Assembly (NCBI RefSeq): GCF_000280925.3
Contig: NZ_CP012109.1
Location: 8,964,001 to 9,028,000, forward strand
Length of the DNA: 64,000 nt
Direction: 5' to 3'
DNA from: Myxococcus hansupus
GTDB lineage: Bacteria > Myxococcota > Myxococcia > Myxococcales > Myxococcaceae
Shown: piece after piece, positions 52,013-60,845 of the stretch
Layout: the number at the start of each line of letters is the position of its first letter
Numbering within the stretch: position 1 is the stretch's first letter
Position numbers and translations under genes: made by a program
The notes under the pieces: generated by a model
Told to the model about the DNA's origin: nothing
Database searches by the model: none
Seen by the model: the letters and a program-made list of their open reading frames with translations, nothing else

Positions 52013-52765
52013 ATGTTTCGAGCCCGCCCTGTTCGTTCCCTGCTGCTGACCGCGATGCTCTTCACGGGCGCGACGGCTTTCGCGCAGCCGCAGCCCGTCT
52101 CCACGCAGCAGCGAGCGCAGGCGCCCGCGGGCCTGCGGACGATTCGCGTGGAGGGCACCGGCGAGGTGAAGGCGCAGCCCGACGAGGCCTTCATCGACGT
52201 GGCGGTGGAGACGCTGGCGCCCAACGTGAAGGCCGCGGGTGAGCAGAACGCGAAGCGGATGGAGAAGGTGATTGCCGCGTTGACGTCCGCGGGCATCGCC
52301 CGGCGCGACATCCAGACGCGCAACTATTCGGTGTACCCGGACTACGCGCCGCCGCTGCCCAACCAGACGGAGCCGAAGCTGCGCGGCTACCGCGTGAGCA
52401 ACCTGGTCAGCGTCCACGTGAAGGACCTGTCGCGCGTGGGCAGCCTGCTGGACCAGGCGCTGGCGGCGGGGGCCAACCGGGTGGACTCGGTGCGCTTCGG
52501 GCTCAGCCGCCAGGAGGCGGTGCAGGGCGAGGCGCTGCGGCAGGCGGTGGCGCGGGCCCGCAAGTCGGCGGAGGTGCTGGCCGCGTCGCTGAACGTGAAG
52601 CTGGGCGCGGTGCTCGACGCGAGCACGGTGACGGAGCCCCCGCAGTTCTACCCGGCGCGGCTCGCCATGGCGGAGGCGGCGGATGGCCGCGCGATGTCCA
52701 CGCCCATCCAGCCCGAGGAGCAGACCGTGCAGGCGAAGGTGACGCTCGTCTTCGGCATCGAGTAG
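52013..52765 (+). CDS. SIMPL (DUF541) domain periplasmic protein
   Basis: The product has 250 residues. It has a good signal peptide (LLLTAMLFTGATAFA) and an AAGGAGG box 7 bases before the ATG. The mature part fits SIMPL/DUF541, with IRVEGTGEVKAQPDEAFIDVAVET and a repeated AKRMEKVIAAL helix, then RNYSVYPDYAPP and a GYRVSNLVSV strand. The family is associated with oxidative or membrane stress in other bacteria. It ends 25 bases before a convergent kinase gene. Confidence 0.9.
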   Translation: MFRARPVRSLLLTAMLFTGATAFAQPQPVSTQQRAQAPAGLRTIRVEGTGEVKAQPDEAFIDVAVETLAPNVKAAGEQNAKRMEKVIAALTSAGIARRDIQTRNYSVYPDYAPPLPNQTEPKLRGYRVSNLVSVHVKDLSRVGSLLDQALAAGANRVDSVRFGLSRQEAVQGEALRQAVARARKSAEVLAASLNVKLGAVLDASTVTEPPQFYPARLAMAEAADGRAMSTPIQPEEQTVQAKVTLVFGIE

Positions 52766-52790
52766 CCCGCCGCGGAAGGGATGCCCCTGC

Positions 52791-54725
52791 TCAGCCTCGT
52801 GTTTCGGGGCGGGCGGGGGCCTGTCGCGGCAGGCTCACGGTGAAGGTGGTGCCTTCTCCCCGCGAGGACCTCACGTCGATGTGTCCCTGGTGCGCGTCGA
52901 CGATGGCCTTCACGATGAAGAGCCCGAGCCCCACGCTGCGGCTGGTGACGTCCACCGCGTCGGAGCCTCGCTGGAGGGGCTGAAAGAGGCCCTGAAGGCG
53001 CTCGGGGGGAATGGGGGGGCCTTCGTTGTGGACCCGCAGCGTCACCGGGTCGCCGTCGCCTTCAATCTCCACCAGGATGGGGGCTCCGGGCTGGCCGTAC
53101 TTCACGGCATTCATCACCAGGTTCTGCAGCACCTGGGAGAGCCGGTCCGCGTCCCAGGCGCCCCGCCCATCTCCGCGCGTTGTCAGCTCCACGCGCGCGG
53201 CGGGGTTGGCCTCCTCCACTTCCTCCAAGGCGGTCCGGCCGAGCGCATGGAGGTCCATGGGCGCGCGCTCGATTCGGATGCCGCCGCCCAGGCGGGCTTG
53301 GGTGAAGTCGAGAAGCTCCCGTACCAGGCGCACCGCGCGGGCCGCCGACTCGAGGATTCGGTCCACGGTCCGGATGGCGCTGGGTGCCAGCGCCTCCTTG
53401 CGCTTCAGCCGCTCCGCCCCCAGGTGGATGGCGCCCAGGGGGTTGCGCAAATCGTGGCTCACGATGCCGATGAGCTGCTGTTCGAACTCCGCCTGCTCCT
53501 GGAGCCTTCGCGCGTGCAGCTCGCGCTCCTGCTCCAGCTTCCTTTCCACCGTGATGTCCTGGAGCAGCGCGACATAGCCCGCCCCGGGCTGCCCTGGCTC
53601 GCTGTGCGCGATGAAGGACACCTTCACGTCCCGTTTGCCGCCCAGCCGATAGGGGACGTCGTGTTGCTCGAAGGAGAGGCTCTCGCCCGCGAGCCCGCGC
53701 TTCACGAAGGGGCTCATCACGGCATAGGCCGCCTCGCCGATGACATCGCGAATCTTCTGGTCCCGAAGGCCGTCCTGCGAAATCCCGAACCACTCCTCGT
53801 AGGCCTTGTTGACGCGGCCATAGCGCTCGTCCGCGTTGACGAACGAGACGAGGACGGGAATCGCGTCGAGCAGCGTGGCCTGTTCCGCCTCACTGGCCCG
53901 CAGCCGCGCCGTGAGGGCTTCGTTGCGCTCGCGCACCTGGGTCTGCGCGGTGACGTCGCGGAAGATGAGCACGGCGCCGGAGATGTCGTGAGGGCTCGTG
54001 CGAATCGGCGCGATGCTGCCTTCGATGGGGACTTCCGTTCCGTCCTTGCGGAGGAGCAGCGTCGGCCCCGAGAACCCTTGCGCCTCATCGAAAGGGAGGG
54101 CGGGTACCCGGGGCACTCGCGTGGTGGCGTCGATGATGCGGCACACCTCCACCGCGGGGTGCTGCCATGCCTCCCGCGTCGTCCATCCGGTGAGCCGCTC
54201 GGCCGCGGGGTTGAGCAAGACGACGCGGCCGGCGCGGTCCGCGGTGATGACGGCGTCGCCGATGCTGGCGAGCGTCGTGAACAGGTACGCCTCGCGTTCC
54301 TTCAGCCGCTCGCTCTGCGCTCGGATGCGCTGGAGACTGGCCACGCGGGCGAGCAGCTCCGCGTCGTGGTAGGGCTTGGCGATGTGGTCGTTGGCTCCCG
54401 CCTGCAACCCTTCCGTGAAGTCAGCGACGGTGCCTGGGTGTGAGAGCACCAGGATGGGGAGGGAGACCTCGTCGTAGTGCTCGCGCACGGCGCGGCAGGC
54501 CGCCAGTCCCGAGATGCCCGGCAACTGCCAGTCCAGCAGGAGCACTTCGGGAGGCTGCCTCAGGGAGAGCCGCCCCAGCATCTGCTCTGCGTCGCGGAAG
54601 GTCTCGACCGCGTAGTGCCTCGAGAGCAACTCACGGGCGCGCGCCAGGTGTGTCGGGCTGTCATCGACCAGCCAGACGCTGGGCAACGGTGCGCTGTCCA
54701 GGGCTGGGCGAGAAGGACGAGTCAT
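52791..54725 (-). CDS. REC-PAS-PAS sensor histidine kinase (response-regulator-fused)
   Basis: The product has 644 residues from the ATG at 54725; the upstream frame adds only a Pro/Arg-rich leader. An N-terminal receiver (about 17-130) has D65 in LLLDWQLPG. Two PAS domains follow (about 155-270 and 285-395), with PAC-like EPGQPGAGYVALLQDITVE. The kinase has H424 in IVSHDLRNPLGAIHL, an N-box (VLQNLVMNAVKYG) and G-boxes (VGLGLFIV). There is no transmembrane segment, so it senses intracellular signals, possibly redox or flavin. The receiver may accept phosphate from another kinase. Confidence 0.92.
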   Translation of the reverse strand: MTRPSRPALDSAPLPSVWLVDDSPTHLARARELLSRHYAVETFRDAEQMLGRLSLRQPPEVLLLDWQLPGISGLAACRAVREHYDEVSLPILVLSHPGTVADFTEGLQAGANDHIAKPYHDAELLARVASLQRIRAQSERLKEREAYLFTTLASIGDAVITADRAGRVVLLNPAAERLTGWTTREAWQHPAVEVCRIIDATTRVPRVPALPFDEAQGFSGPTLLLRKDGTEVPIEGSIAPIRTSPHDISGAVLIFRDVTAQTQVRERNEALTARLRASEAEQATLLDAIPVLVSFVNADERYGRVNKAYEEWFGISQDGLRDQKIRDVIGEAAYAVMSPFVKRGLAGESLSFEQHDVPYRLGGKRDVKVSFIAHSEPGQPGAGYVALLQDITVERKLEQERELHARRLQEQAEFEQQLIGIVSHDLRNPLGAIHLGAERLKRKEALAPSAIRTVDRILESAARAVRLVRELLDFTQARLGGGIRIERAPMDLHALGRTALEEVEEANPAARVELTTRGDGRGAWDADRLSQVLQNLVMNAVKYGQPGAPILVEIEGDGDPVTLRVHNEGPPIPPERLQGLFQPLQRGSDAVDVTSRSVGLGLFIVKAIVDAHQGHIDVRSSRGEGTTFTVSLPRQAPARPETRG

Positions 54726-55030
54726 GGGGCTCCGCTTCCCTGGGTGAAAATAGGCAGGAACTGGGGGCTCCGCCGGGCTCTCCCGCCAAGGGGGGGCCGC
54801 TTGCTCGCATGCTCGGGTCCGCTCACTTCGCGTGCCTGGCCGCGAAGCCGCCTGGGCCGGAGAGGGGCCGGGCAGCACGGCCCTGGGTTGCTTGCTGGGG
54901 CATCTCAGGTGCTCGCTTCGCGCGGCCTGGGTTCTCGCCCGCCAGGGCCATCCTCATGTTGAAGAGGCGACACGATGCGCCGGGCTGCGGCCGGGCTGGC
55001 AGTGACTTCCACACGCGGAGGCACGTGACG
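54726..55030 (+). other. Intergenic region, no features seen
   Basis: This 305-base divergent gap has no hairpin, repeat or promoter that I can defend. Confidence 0.4.
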
Positions 55031-55552
55031 ATGAAGGCAACGCGCGGCTGGAAGTGGGTGGGCATCGCGCTGTGTGCGGCGTGGTTCAGTTGCGGCCAGC
55101 GGAGCGAGGACCGAAGCCCTCCTTCCGCGAATGAGCGAGAGGGCCGCTCCGACATCCTGCAGGGACTCATGTCCTCGCGTGAGCGTGCACCCGCTGGCGG
55201 CGTTGGCTCGGCCGTCCTGCCCACGGAGCCGTTGGGACAGGGAGGGGCAGGCCGGCCAGAGCCTTCGGGCCGGCTTCAGGGGCACGTGTCCTGGGTGGGA
55301 GACAACGAGCTGCTCATCAAGGATGCCGACGGCGTGGAGCACGACGTCGGCGTGGATGCCCAGACCCTGCTCTACATGCAGGGAGAACCCGCGAGCGGGC
55401 TGCGCGAGTTCCGCGAGGGCGACGAGGTTCGAGTCACGTACGGTGATGGTCCCGGCGGGCTGGTGGCACATCTGGTGGATGGGACGCCTGGGCCCGGCCC
55501 GCGCCAGGGCGATGCGCGCCCGGAGGCGTCCTCGTCCGATGGGGCGCGGTGA
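55031..55552 (+). CDS. Small lipoprotein with beta-barrel-like domain
   Basis: The product has 173 residues from the ATG at 55031, giving lipobox AAWFSCGQ. The mature N-terminus is disordered, followed by a short beta domain (GRLQGHVSWVGDNELLIKDADGVEHDVGVDAQTLLYM...VRVTYG), which resembles an OB-like or DUF5666-like fold, and a Gly/Pro/Asp-rich tail. The pattern suggests metal or ligand binding, but no function is known. Only 5 bases separate it from the next, convergent gene. Confidence 0.7.
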   Translation: MKATRGWKWVGIALCAAWFSCGQRSEDRSPPSANEREGRSDILQGLMSSRERAPAGGVGSAVLPTEPLGQGGAGRPEPSGRLQGHVSWVGDNELLIKDADGVEHDVGVDAQTLLYMQGEPASGLREFREGDEVRVTYGDGPGGLVAHLVDGTPGPGPRQGDARPEASSSDGAR

Positions 55553-55557
55553 GCCTG

Positions 55558-58500
55558 TCAGAAGGCACTGCCGTTCGCGCGGCGCCCTGGGGAGGAGTTC
55601 CGCCCGGGCGACACGATGTGGTGATAGGTGAAGCCCGCGTTCGGCGTGAGGTCGGGCGACCGGTTGTAGGAGACGTTGTCGAGGGTCTCCCCATAGAGCA
55701 TCGTGTCCGCGTACTCGCCACTGGGCGTGAGGAGGGAGACGATGTCGCTGTCGTTGTTGAGCCCCAATCCTCCCGAGGACGCCACCACGGTGTTGGGCGT
55801 GCCCGGCGGGAAGCCTCGGGGGCCGCCGTAGACGACGATGACACCACCGGGGCTGAGGGTCGTGCCGGACGCGAACACGTGCCTGACGGTGGCGGCGTCC
55901 GTCAGGCTCCAGCCGGACAGGTTCACCGCGGTGTTCCCCGCGTTGTACAGCTCGATGAACTCGTATTGGGTGTCCGGCAGCGTCTGCCCGGGGGGGATGG
56001 GCTCGTTGGGAAGGACCTCGTTGATGATGACGCGCGGCACGGGCTGCGGGTCGGTCTCTCCTCCCGAGCCACCCAGGGCATAGCGGCTGATGACGGGATA
56101 GTGGTCGCTGACGATGTTCCCGTAGTTGGGGAGCGGAATCGACAAATCCGGCCGCAGGATTTGGACCGAGCCGGACAGGTAGTCCACGGCCATCTCGTTG
56201 GACGCGAGCGTGTGGTCGATGACGTCACGGTACGAGACGGTGGTGCGCTCACCCGCGGATGACAGCGGCGCGGTGATGAAGGTGTAGCGCTGCGTGTCCT
56301 CGACGAACGCGGCGAAGGGGGTGGGCAGGTACGCGCCGTTGCCTCCGCGGGTGATGGACTGGTCGACGTCGTCGTTCCAATCCCCGATGACGAGCACGCG
56401 CTCGGTGGGGAGCTGGTTGTCGAGATAGTCCTTCAACGCCGCGCTCGAGCGTTGCCGCTGGCTGTAGGACGTCTCGTCCGCGAACGCCTTCATGTGGAGG
56501 ACGATGACGACCAGCGGCGTGTTCACGCCGTGGATGCGCGTCGTGAAGTCCACGCGCAGCGGGGGGCGGCCTCCGAAGTCCGAGTCGTAGGCGGTGAGGA
56601 TGAGCTGCACGTTCTGGAGGGTGAGGCTGCTGTCGTAGAGGATGCCGGGCTTCTGCTCGCCGTTGCTGTAGTAGGCCGTGCCGTTGGGCACGTAGGCCGT
56701 GTCATTGGCGAGAAAGCCGTCGTAGCCAGGGAGCTGGGCCTTGAGCGTGGCGAAGTCCGCCGCGTCCACCATCTCCACCAGTCCCCACACGTTGACGCCC
56801 GAGTCGCGGATGATGTCGCGGGCGTGGGCAATCTGGAGGTCGTCGGTCGCCCCGCCCGGCGACGTGGAGTCCGGCGGGCCCTGGTTGGGGGCTCCGAACC
56901 ACTCGAGGTTCCAGTGGCCCACGGTGAAGGTGCCTCCGCCGCCGCGAATGGTGAGCGTCAGCTCGCGGTAGGACTCCTGCGCGTTGGCGTCCGTCACGAC
57001 GGCGGTGAGGGCGACTTCCTGCGCGTTCGTGGTGGTGCCGCTGATGACGCCCGAGGTCGAGAGCGTGAGTCCCGGAGGGAGCACGGCCCCCAGGTTGCGC
57101 CAGGTCAGCGGCGCCTTGCCCCCGGTGGCCTGGAGCTGGGTGGAGTAGGGGACGTTGATTCGCGCTTCGGGGAGCGAGGTGGTGGTGATGGCCGGGCGTT
57201 CGTAGATGGTGAACGCGACCGTGCGCGAGTTTGTGCGGCCGTTCGCGTCGGTGACCACGACTTGCCCCGTGGTGTTCCCGGAGGCGGTGGGTGTGCCCGT
57301 CATCGACCCGGCCGGGAAGAGCCGCATTCCGGCGGGCAGCTCGCCGGTGAGCGTGAACGTGTAGGGCGGCTTGCCATCGGTGGCGGAGTACGTGGCGCTG
57401 AAGCCCTGGGCGACATAGCCGTCCAACTGCTGGGCGGGGCCCGTCACGGTGGGGGGCCGGTACACGACGATGCTGAGCGACCGCGTCGCGGTGCGAGCGT
57501 CGGCATCGGTGACGCGGATGGAGAAGGTGGACGTGCCCACCGAGGAAGGCGTGCCTTCGAGCACCCCGGCGGCGGTGAGGCGGACTCCAGAGGGCAGGGT
57601 CCCCGAGGCCATCGCCCATGCGAACGGCGCGCGTCCATTCAGCGCGGAGAGGCTCTGTCGGTAGGGGGTGGCGGTATAGGCATCCGGAGCGCTCTGCGGG
57701 CTGATGCCAAGGCCGCCCTCCACGGTGAGGCGGAAGGTCCCAGACGCGGCACGGCCGTTGGCGTCCTGGGCTTCGACCGTGAACGACGTGGTGCTCGCCG
57801 CGCTGGGCGTGCCGAGCACGGTGTCCGCTTCCAAGCGGAGCCCCGCGGGCAGGGAGCCCGAGGTGATGCGGAAGGTGAGCGGTGGCCGACCCCCGGTGGC
57901 GGTGAGCCTGGCGGAGTAGGCGGCGCTGCTGAGCGCGGGGTCGAGCGTACCGCCGGCGATGGAGGGCAGGGAGAATGCGGAGAGTTCGACGGTGCGCTGG
58001 TCCGTGAGGCCGTTGGCGTCCTGGACGCGCACGGTGAGGGAGAAGGTGCCGGAGGTGGTGGGGGTGCCCGAGACAGCGCCTTGAGAGTCGAGGCGCATGC
58101 CCGTGGGCAGGGTGCCCTCCACGAGGGTCCACGTCTGCGACCCCACGCCGCCGGAGGCGGGGATGTTCGCCGAGTACGTTTCGCCCAGGTACGCATCGGG
58201 GAGCGCTGACGCGGCGATTCGAAGCTCGGTGTGGCGGACCTCGAGCGCGAAGCTGTTGCGAGCGGTATTGCCGCGCGAGTCCCGGACCTCGGCCTCGAAC
58301 GACGCGGTGCCCGCCGACTGCGGCGTTCCGGTGATTTCGCCCAACGTGGAGAGGCTGAGCCCGGAGGGGAGGGCGCCTTGGACGACCCGCCAGGAGTAGG
58401 CCGGCGTGCCACCCGAGGCCGCGAGGTCATTTCGGTATGCCTGCGCGACCGAGGCGAAGGGCAGCGAAGCGGTGGTGATGGCCAGCCTGGGGCCGGTGCC

Positions 58501-58581
58501 GTCGGAATCAGGAGGTGTGGAGCCAGGACACGCGGTCAGCAGCAGCGCGAGAAGCAGGGGCAGGGCGGGGTGAACGCGCAT
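55558..58581 (-). CDS. Ig-repeat, endonuclease/exonuclease/phosphatase and lamin-tail lipoprotein
   Basis: The product has 1007 residues from the ATG at 58581 with lipobox LLLTACPGS. About six He_PIG (putative Ig) repeats of about 90 residues span 30-545, each with GTPxxxGTxSF-like turns. An endonuclease/exonuclease/phosphatase domain (about 550-835) has GHWNLEWF, GDWNDD and SDHYPV, the metal and catalytic segments of extracellular nucleases. A lamin-tail domain (about 845-960: INEVLPNEP, YEFIELYNAGN, LSGWSLTD) follows. It is probably a surface or secreted nuclease that degrades prey or environmental DNA. The arrangement is unusual for putting Ig repeats on the N-terminal side. Confidence 0.88.
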   Translation of the reverse strand: MRVHPALPLLLALLLTACPGSTPPDSDGTGPRLAITTASLPFASVAQAYRNDLAASGGTPAYSWRVVQGALPSGLSLSTLGEITGTPQSAGTASFEAEVRDSRGNTARNSFALEVRHTELRIAASALPDAYLGETYSANIPASGGVGSQTWTLVEGTLPTGMRLDSQGAVSGTPTTSGTFSLTVRVQDANGLTDQRTVELSAFSLPSIAGGTLDPALSSAAYSARLTATGGRPPLTFRITSGSLPAGLRLEADTVLGTPSAASTTSFTVEAQDANGRAASGTFRLTVEGGLGISPQSAPDAYTATPYRQSLSALNGRAPFAWAMASGTLPSGVRLTAAGVLEGTPSSVGTSTFSIRVTDADARTATRSLSIVVYRPPTVTGPAQQLDGYVAQGFSATYSATDGKPPYTFTLTGELPAGMRLFPAGSMTGTPTASGNTTGQVVVTDANGRTNSRTVAFTIYERPAITTTSLPEARINVPYSTQLQATGGKAPLTWRNLGAVLPPGLTLSTSGVISGTTTNAQEVALTAVVTDANAQESYRELTLTIRGGGGTFTVGHWNLEWFGAPNQGPPDSTSPGGATDDLQIAHARDIIRDSGVNVWGLVEMVDAADFATLKAQLPGYDGFLANDTAYVPNGTAYYSNGEQKPGILYDSSLTLQNVQLILTAYDSDFGGRPPLRVDFTTRIHGVNTPLVVIVLHMKAFADETSYSQRQRSSAALKDYLDNQLPTERVLVIGDWNDDVDQSITRGGNGAYLPTPFAAFVEDTQRYTFITAPLSSAGERTTVSYRDVIDHTLASNEMAVDYLSGSVQILRPDLSIPLPNYGNIVSDHYPVISRYALGGSGGETDPQPVPRVIINEVLPNEPIPPGQTLPDTQYEFIELYNAGNTAVNLSGWSLTDAATVRHVFASGTTLSPGGVIVVYGGPRGFPPGTPNTVVASSGGLGLNNDSDIVSLLTPSGEYADTMLYGETLDNVSYNRSPDLTPNAGFTYHHIVSPGRNSSPGRRANGSAF

Positions 58582-58686
58582 GAAGACTCCGGCCCGCCAA
58601 GGTGTCGGGCCCACGGATGAATTGGGCCGCACTGTAATGTCACTTGGGGTGAAGGCGTCCAGAGGGGGCGGGCGGGCCAATGAAAA

Positions 58687-58715
58687 GGGCCGCGGCTCCC
58701 AAGGAGCCGCGGCCC
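58687..58715 (-). terminator. Intrinsic terminator after the Big_5-type lipoprotein gene
   Basis: A perfect 13-bp stem (58687-58699 with 58703-58715) closes a 3-base loop, starting 27 bases past the stop. Read on the minus strand it is followed by TTTTCATT, a U tract. This is the clearest rho-independent terminator in the window and separates the gene from the downstream nuclease gene. Confidence 0.9.
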
Positions 58716-58741
58716 GGATGCTTCAGAGAGAACCGCTCAGA

Positions 58742-60724
58742 CTACATCGGGTTGGGCACGCCCCACGACGGAGCGCCCACGGCCCAGTCCGCGGCCGTGT
58801 TGGTGTCCGTCGCGCTGATGCGGCGGACACTGGGGCTCGTCGCATTCGCACCATTGGAAATGCCCCCCCAGTTCGCGGAGATTTCGGAGGCAGTGGGCGA
58901 CGAGGTCGCCGTGCAGGGGGCGCCACTGCAGTCCGCGGGGCTCCACTGGCCAGCGGCCTGGATGGCCTGCAGGTAGGTCGGGAACGCGGCCGGCGGCGTT
59001 CCCGTCGTCCGGAAAGGCACCGCATCCTGAATCGTCCCCGCGGCGTCCTGCACGAGGATGACGCGGCTGGAGTAGGTGATGTTGGGGGCGGCGGTGCCGT
59101 TGCCGGTGGCCTTGAAGTCCCACGCGGTGTCGTAGTGCGCCGCGTTGGTGGCTCGGGGCGCCTCGTCCTTGGACACGGTCTCGGTGATGAACGTGCCAGT
59201 CGTTTCGTCCGGATTGAAGTGCACGACGATGATGTCACCTTCCGCGACGTCCACATCCGGGAACCGGGTGAGGATGCCGTTGTTCGCGGTGGCTGAATCC
59301 TGAACCAGGATGAGACCCGCCGTGGTCCCGGCGGTGACGACCTGCAGTTCGACCAGGTCCCTCGAGCTGCCTGCGTTCGGCTGCACTTCAGTAAGACGGA
59401 GAACCGCACCCGTGCGGAAGCCGCGGAACGCCTGCGTGCTCGCCCCGGCGGCGATGGTGCCACCCGACAGGTCCGTCACCGTGTTCGCAACGGTGACCGA
59501 GTAGTTGGTGCCCGGGGTCTGCTCGCTCGTGGTCAGGAAGACCTGCCGGCCCTCAACGCGGGCCGAGGCGACAGTCAGTCCCTCGGTCAGCGTGAACTGC
59601 TCTTGCGCGTTGGTGATGCTCGCCGCCGAGATGTTGCGGCTGAAGTTCAGGACAACCTCCGTCAACGACGTCGCCGAAGCCGAGTTGAACGCGGGGGCCG
59701 CGCAGTTCGTCAGGGTGAGATCGGCAGCGGTGAACGCGGACGGCTGCGCGTTGCCCGTGAACCGCCAGATCGGGCCCGCGTTCAGCGTGAACGTGCAGCC
59801 CGGCTCGATGTCGAGCTCGGCCACGAGCGCCGCGGGGACGCGGAGCCGGAAGGTGGGCGCGCCAGCGGCGATACCCGCAGTGGTGATCTGGAAGCCGGTG
59901 TAGCCAGTGCCGATCCCGCCGCTCGTGCCGATCGTGCCCGTCAGGTACGTGAGTTCGGACTCCACGGCGTCGAGGCCGTCGACCAGCGTCGCGGAGGTGT
60001 CCGCCGAGCGGTCAACCGCCAGACCGGCCGGGGTCGCCGTCGACAGGTTCCGCACGGGGTGACCCTGGCTGATGACCGTGGTCCCCGTGACGGCGGACGC
60101 GATGCGCAGACCATCGGTGGTCGCCTTCGTGGACACGGAGAAGCTGACCCGGTCACCGACCGTCACGAGGCCCAGCGCGGTGGCGTCGGTCACGAAGAGG
60201 GCGGGACCCTGCGCCTCGGCCTGGACGAAGAAGCCGACCGGCTCGGAGCTGCCCGCGACAGTGGGCTTGATGAACGTGACGAAAGCACCTTCGATCGCGA
60301 GCGCGGGGTCGAGCGCGCCGTCCGCGGCATCCCGGACCGCCTGGATCTGCGTGCTGGTCGTCGCCACCGGCGTGACGAAGGCGGAAGGCTCGCAGGTGCT
60401 CGCCTCCACGTTGCAGGTCTCGGTCAGGCCGCAGGTCGCGTTGCTGGTGCAGCCCTCGGTGCCCGCGTCCGGGTCGGTGCCGGCATCCGTCTCCGGGTCG
60501 GTGCCAGCATCCGTCTCCGGGTCGGTGCCCGCATCATTGGGGGGCGGGGTGGTGAGGTCGCGCTGCTCGCACGTACCGGAGTTGCAGGTCCAATACTTGC
60601 CGGCGGGCGGGGCGCCCTTGTCGCTCCGGCAGTCGAACTGGTCAACGCACTCGTCGCCACATCCCGTGCCCATCGTGACCATCGCGGCCGTGAAGACCGC
60701 CGGGAGCCAAAATCGTTTCTGCAT
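58742..60724 (-). CDS. Lipoprotein with Asp/Thr-rich repeats and Big_5/lamin-tail-like domains
   Basis: The product has 660 residues. The ATG at 60724 is preceded by GGAGGGG, and the leader ends in lipobox TMGTGCGDE. A short cysteine-rich segment and a TDAGTDPE tandem repeat precede a beta-rich region (about 125-340), a Big_5-like domain (about 345-440, LTEVVLNFSRNIS), and an LTD-like domain (RLTEVQPNAGSSRDLVELQV) with terminal SWGVPNPM. No catalytic site is evident. It is probably a surface adhesin or a partner of the adjacent nuclease. A strong terminator follows. Confidence 0.82.
   Translation of the reverse strand: MQKRFWLPAVFTAAMVTMGTGCGDECVDQFDCRSDKGAPPAGKYWTCNSGTCEQRDLTTPPPNDAGTDPETDAGTDPETDAGTDPDAGTEGCTSNATCGLTETCNVEASTCEPSAFVTPVATTSTQIQAVRDAADGALDPALAIEGAFVTFIKPTVAGSSEPVGFFVQAEAQGPALFVTDATALGLVTVGDRVSFSVSTKATTDGLRIASAVTGTTVISQGHPVRNLSTATPAGLAVDRSADTSATLVDGLDAVESELTYLTGTIGTSGGIGTGYTGFQITTAGIAAGAPTFRLRVPAALVAELDIEPGCTFTLNAGPIWRFTGNAQPSAFTAADLTLTNCAAPAFNSASATSLTEVVLNFSRNISAASITNAQEQFTLTEGLTVASARVEGRQVFLTTSEQTPGTNYSVTVANTVTDLSGGTIAAGASTQAFRGFRTGAVLRLTEVQPNAGSSRDLVELQVVTAGTTAGLILVQDSATANNGILTRFPDVDVAEGDIIVVHFNPDETTGTFITETVSKDEAPRATNAAHYDTAWDFKATGNGTAAPNITYSSRVILVQDAAGTIQDAVPFRTTGTPPAAFPTYLQAIQAAGQWSPADCSGAPCTATSSPTASEISANWGGISNGANATSPSVRRISATDTNTAADWAVGAPSWGVPNPM
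60457..60530 (-). repeat. 24-bp tandem repeat encoding TDAGTDPE
   Basis: About three copies of a 24-base unit, nearly identical at the DNA level, encode the repeated TDAGTDPE octapeptide in the preceding lipoprotein gene. The unit is a multiple of 3, so copy-number change would alter length without frameshift. Such repeats often vary between strains. Confidence 0.8.
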
Positions 60725-60800
60725 TGAGTTCCCCTCCATGGGAAGCAGGTTGCGTCCCCCCTTACACCTGAACTGGAGGGCAATCCATTGTCCAGCCTTG

Positions 60801-60818
60801 GTGACATCCGCATGTCAC
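60801..60818 (+). promoter_or_regulatory. Inverted repeat upstream of the Big_5-type lipoprotein gene
   Basis: GTGACAT and ATGTCAC form a perfect 7-bp inverted repeat with a 4-base spacer (GTGA-N10-TCAC, so not the CRP spacing). It lies 77-94 bases upstream of the minus-strand ATG at 60724 and 28-45 bases past the M64 gene stop. It may be an operator, or a weak terminator of the M64 gene. Confidence 0.4.
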
Positions 60819-60845
60819 ACAAGTTGGCACTGGATTTTCAGGGGT

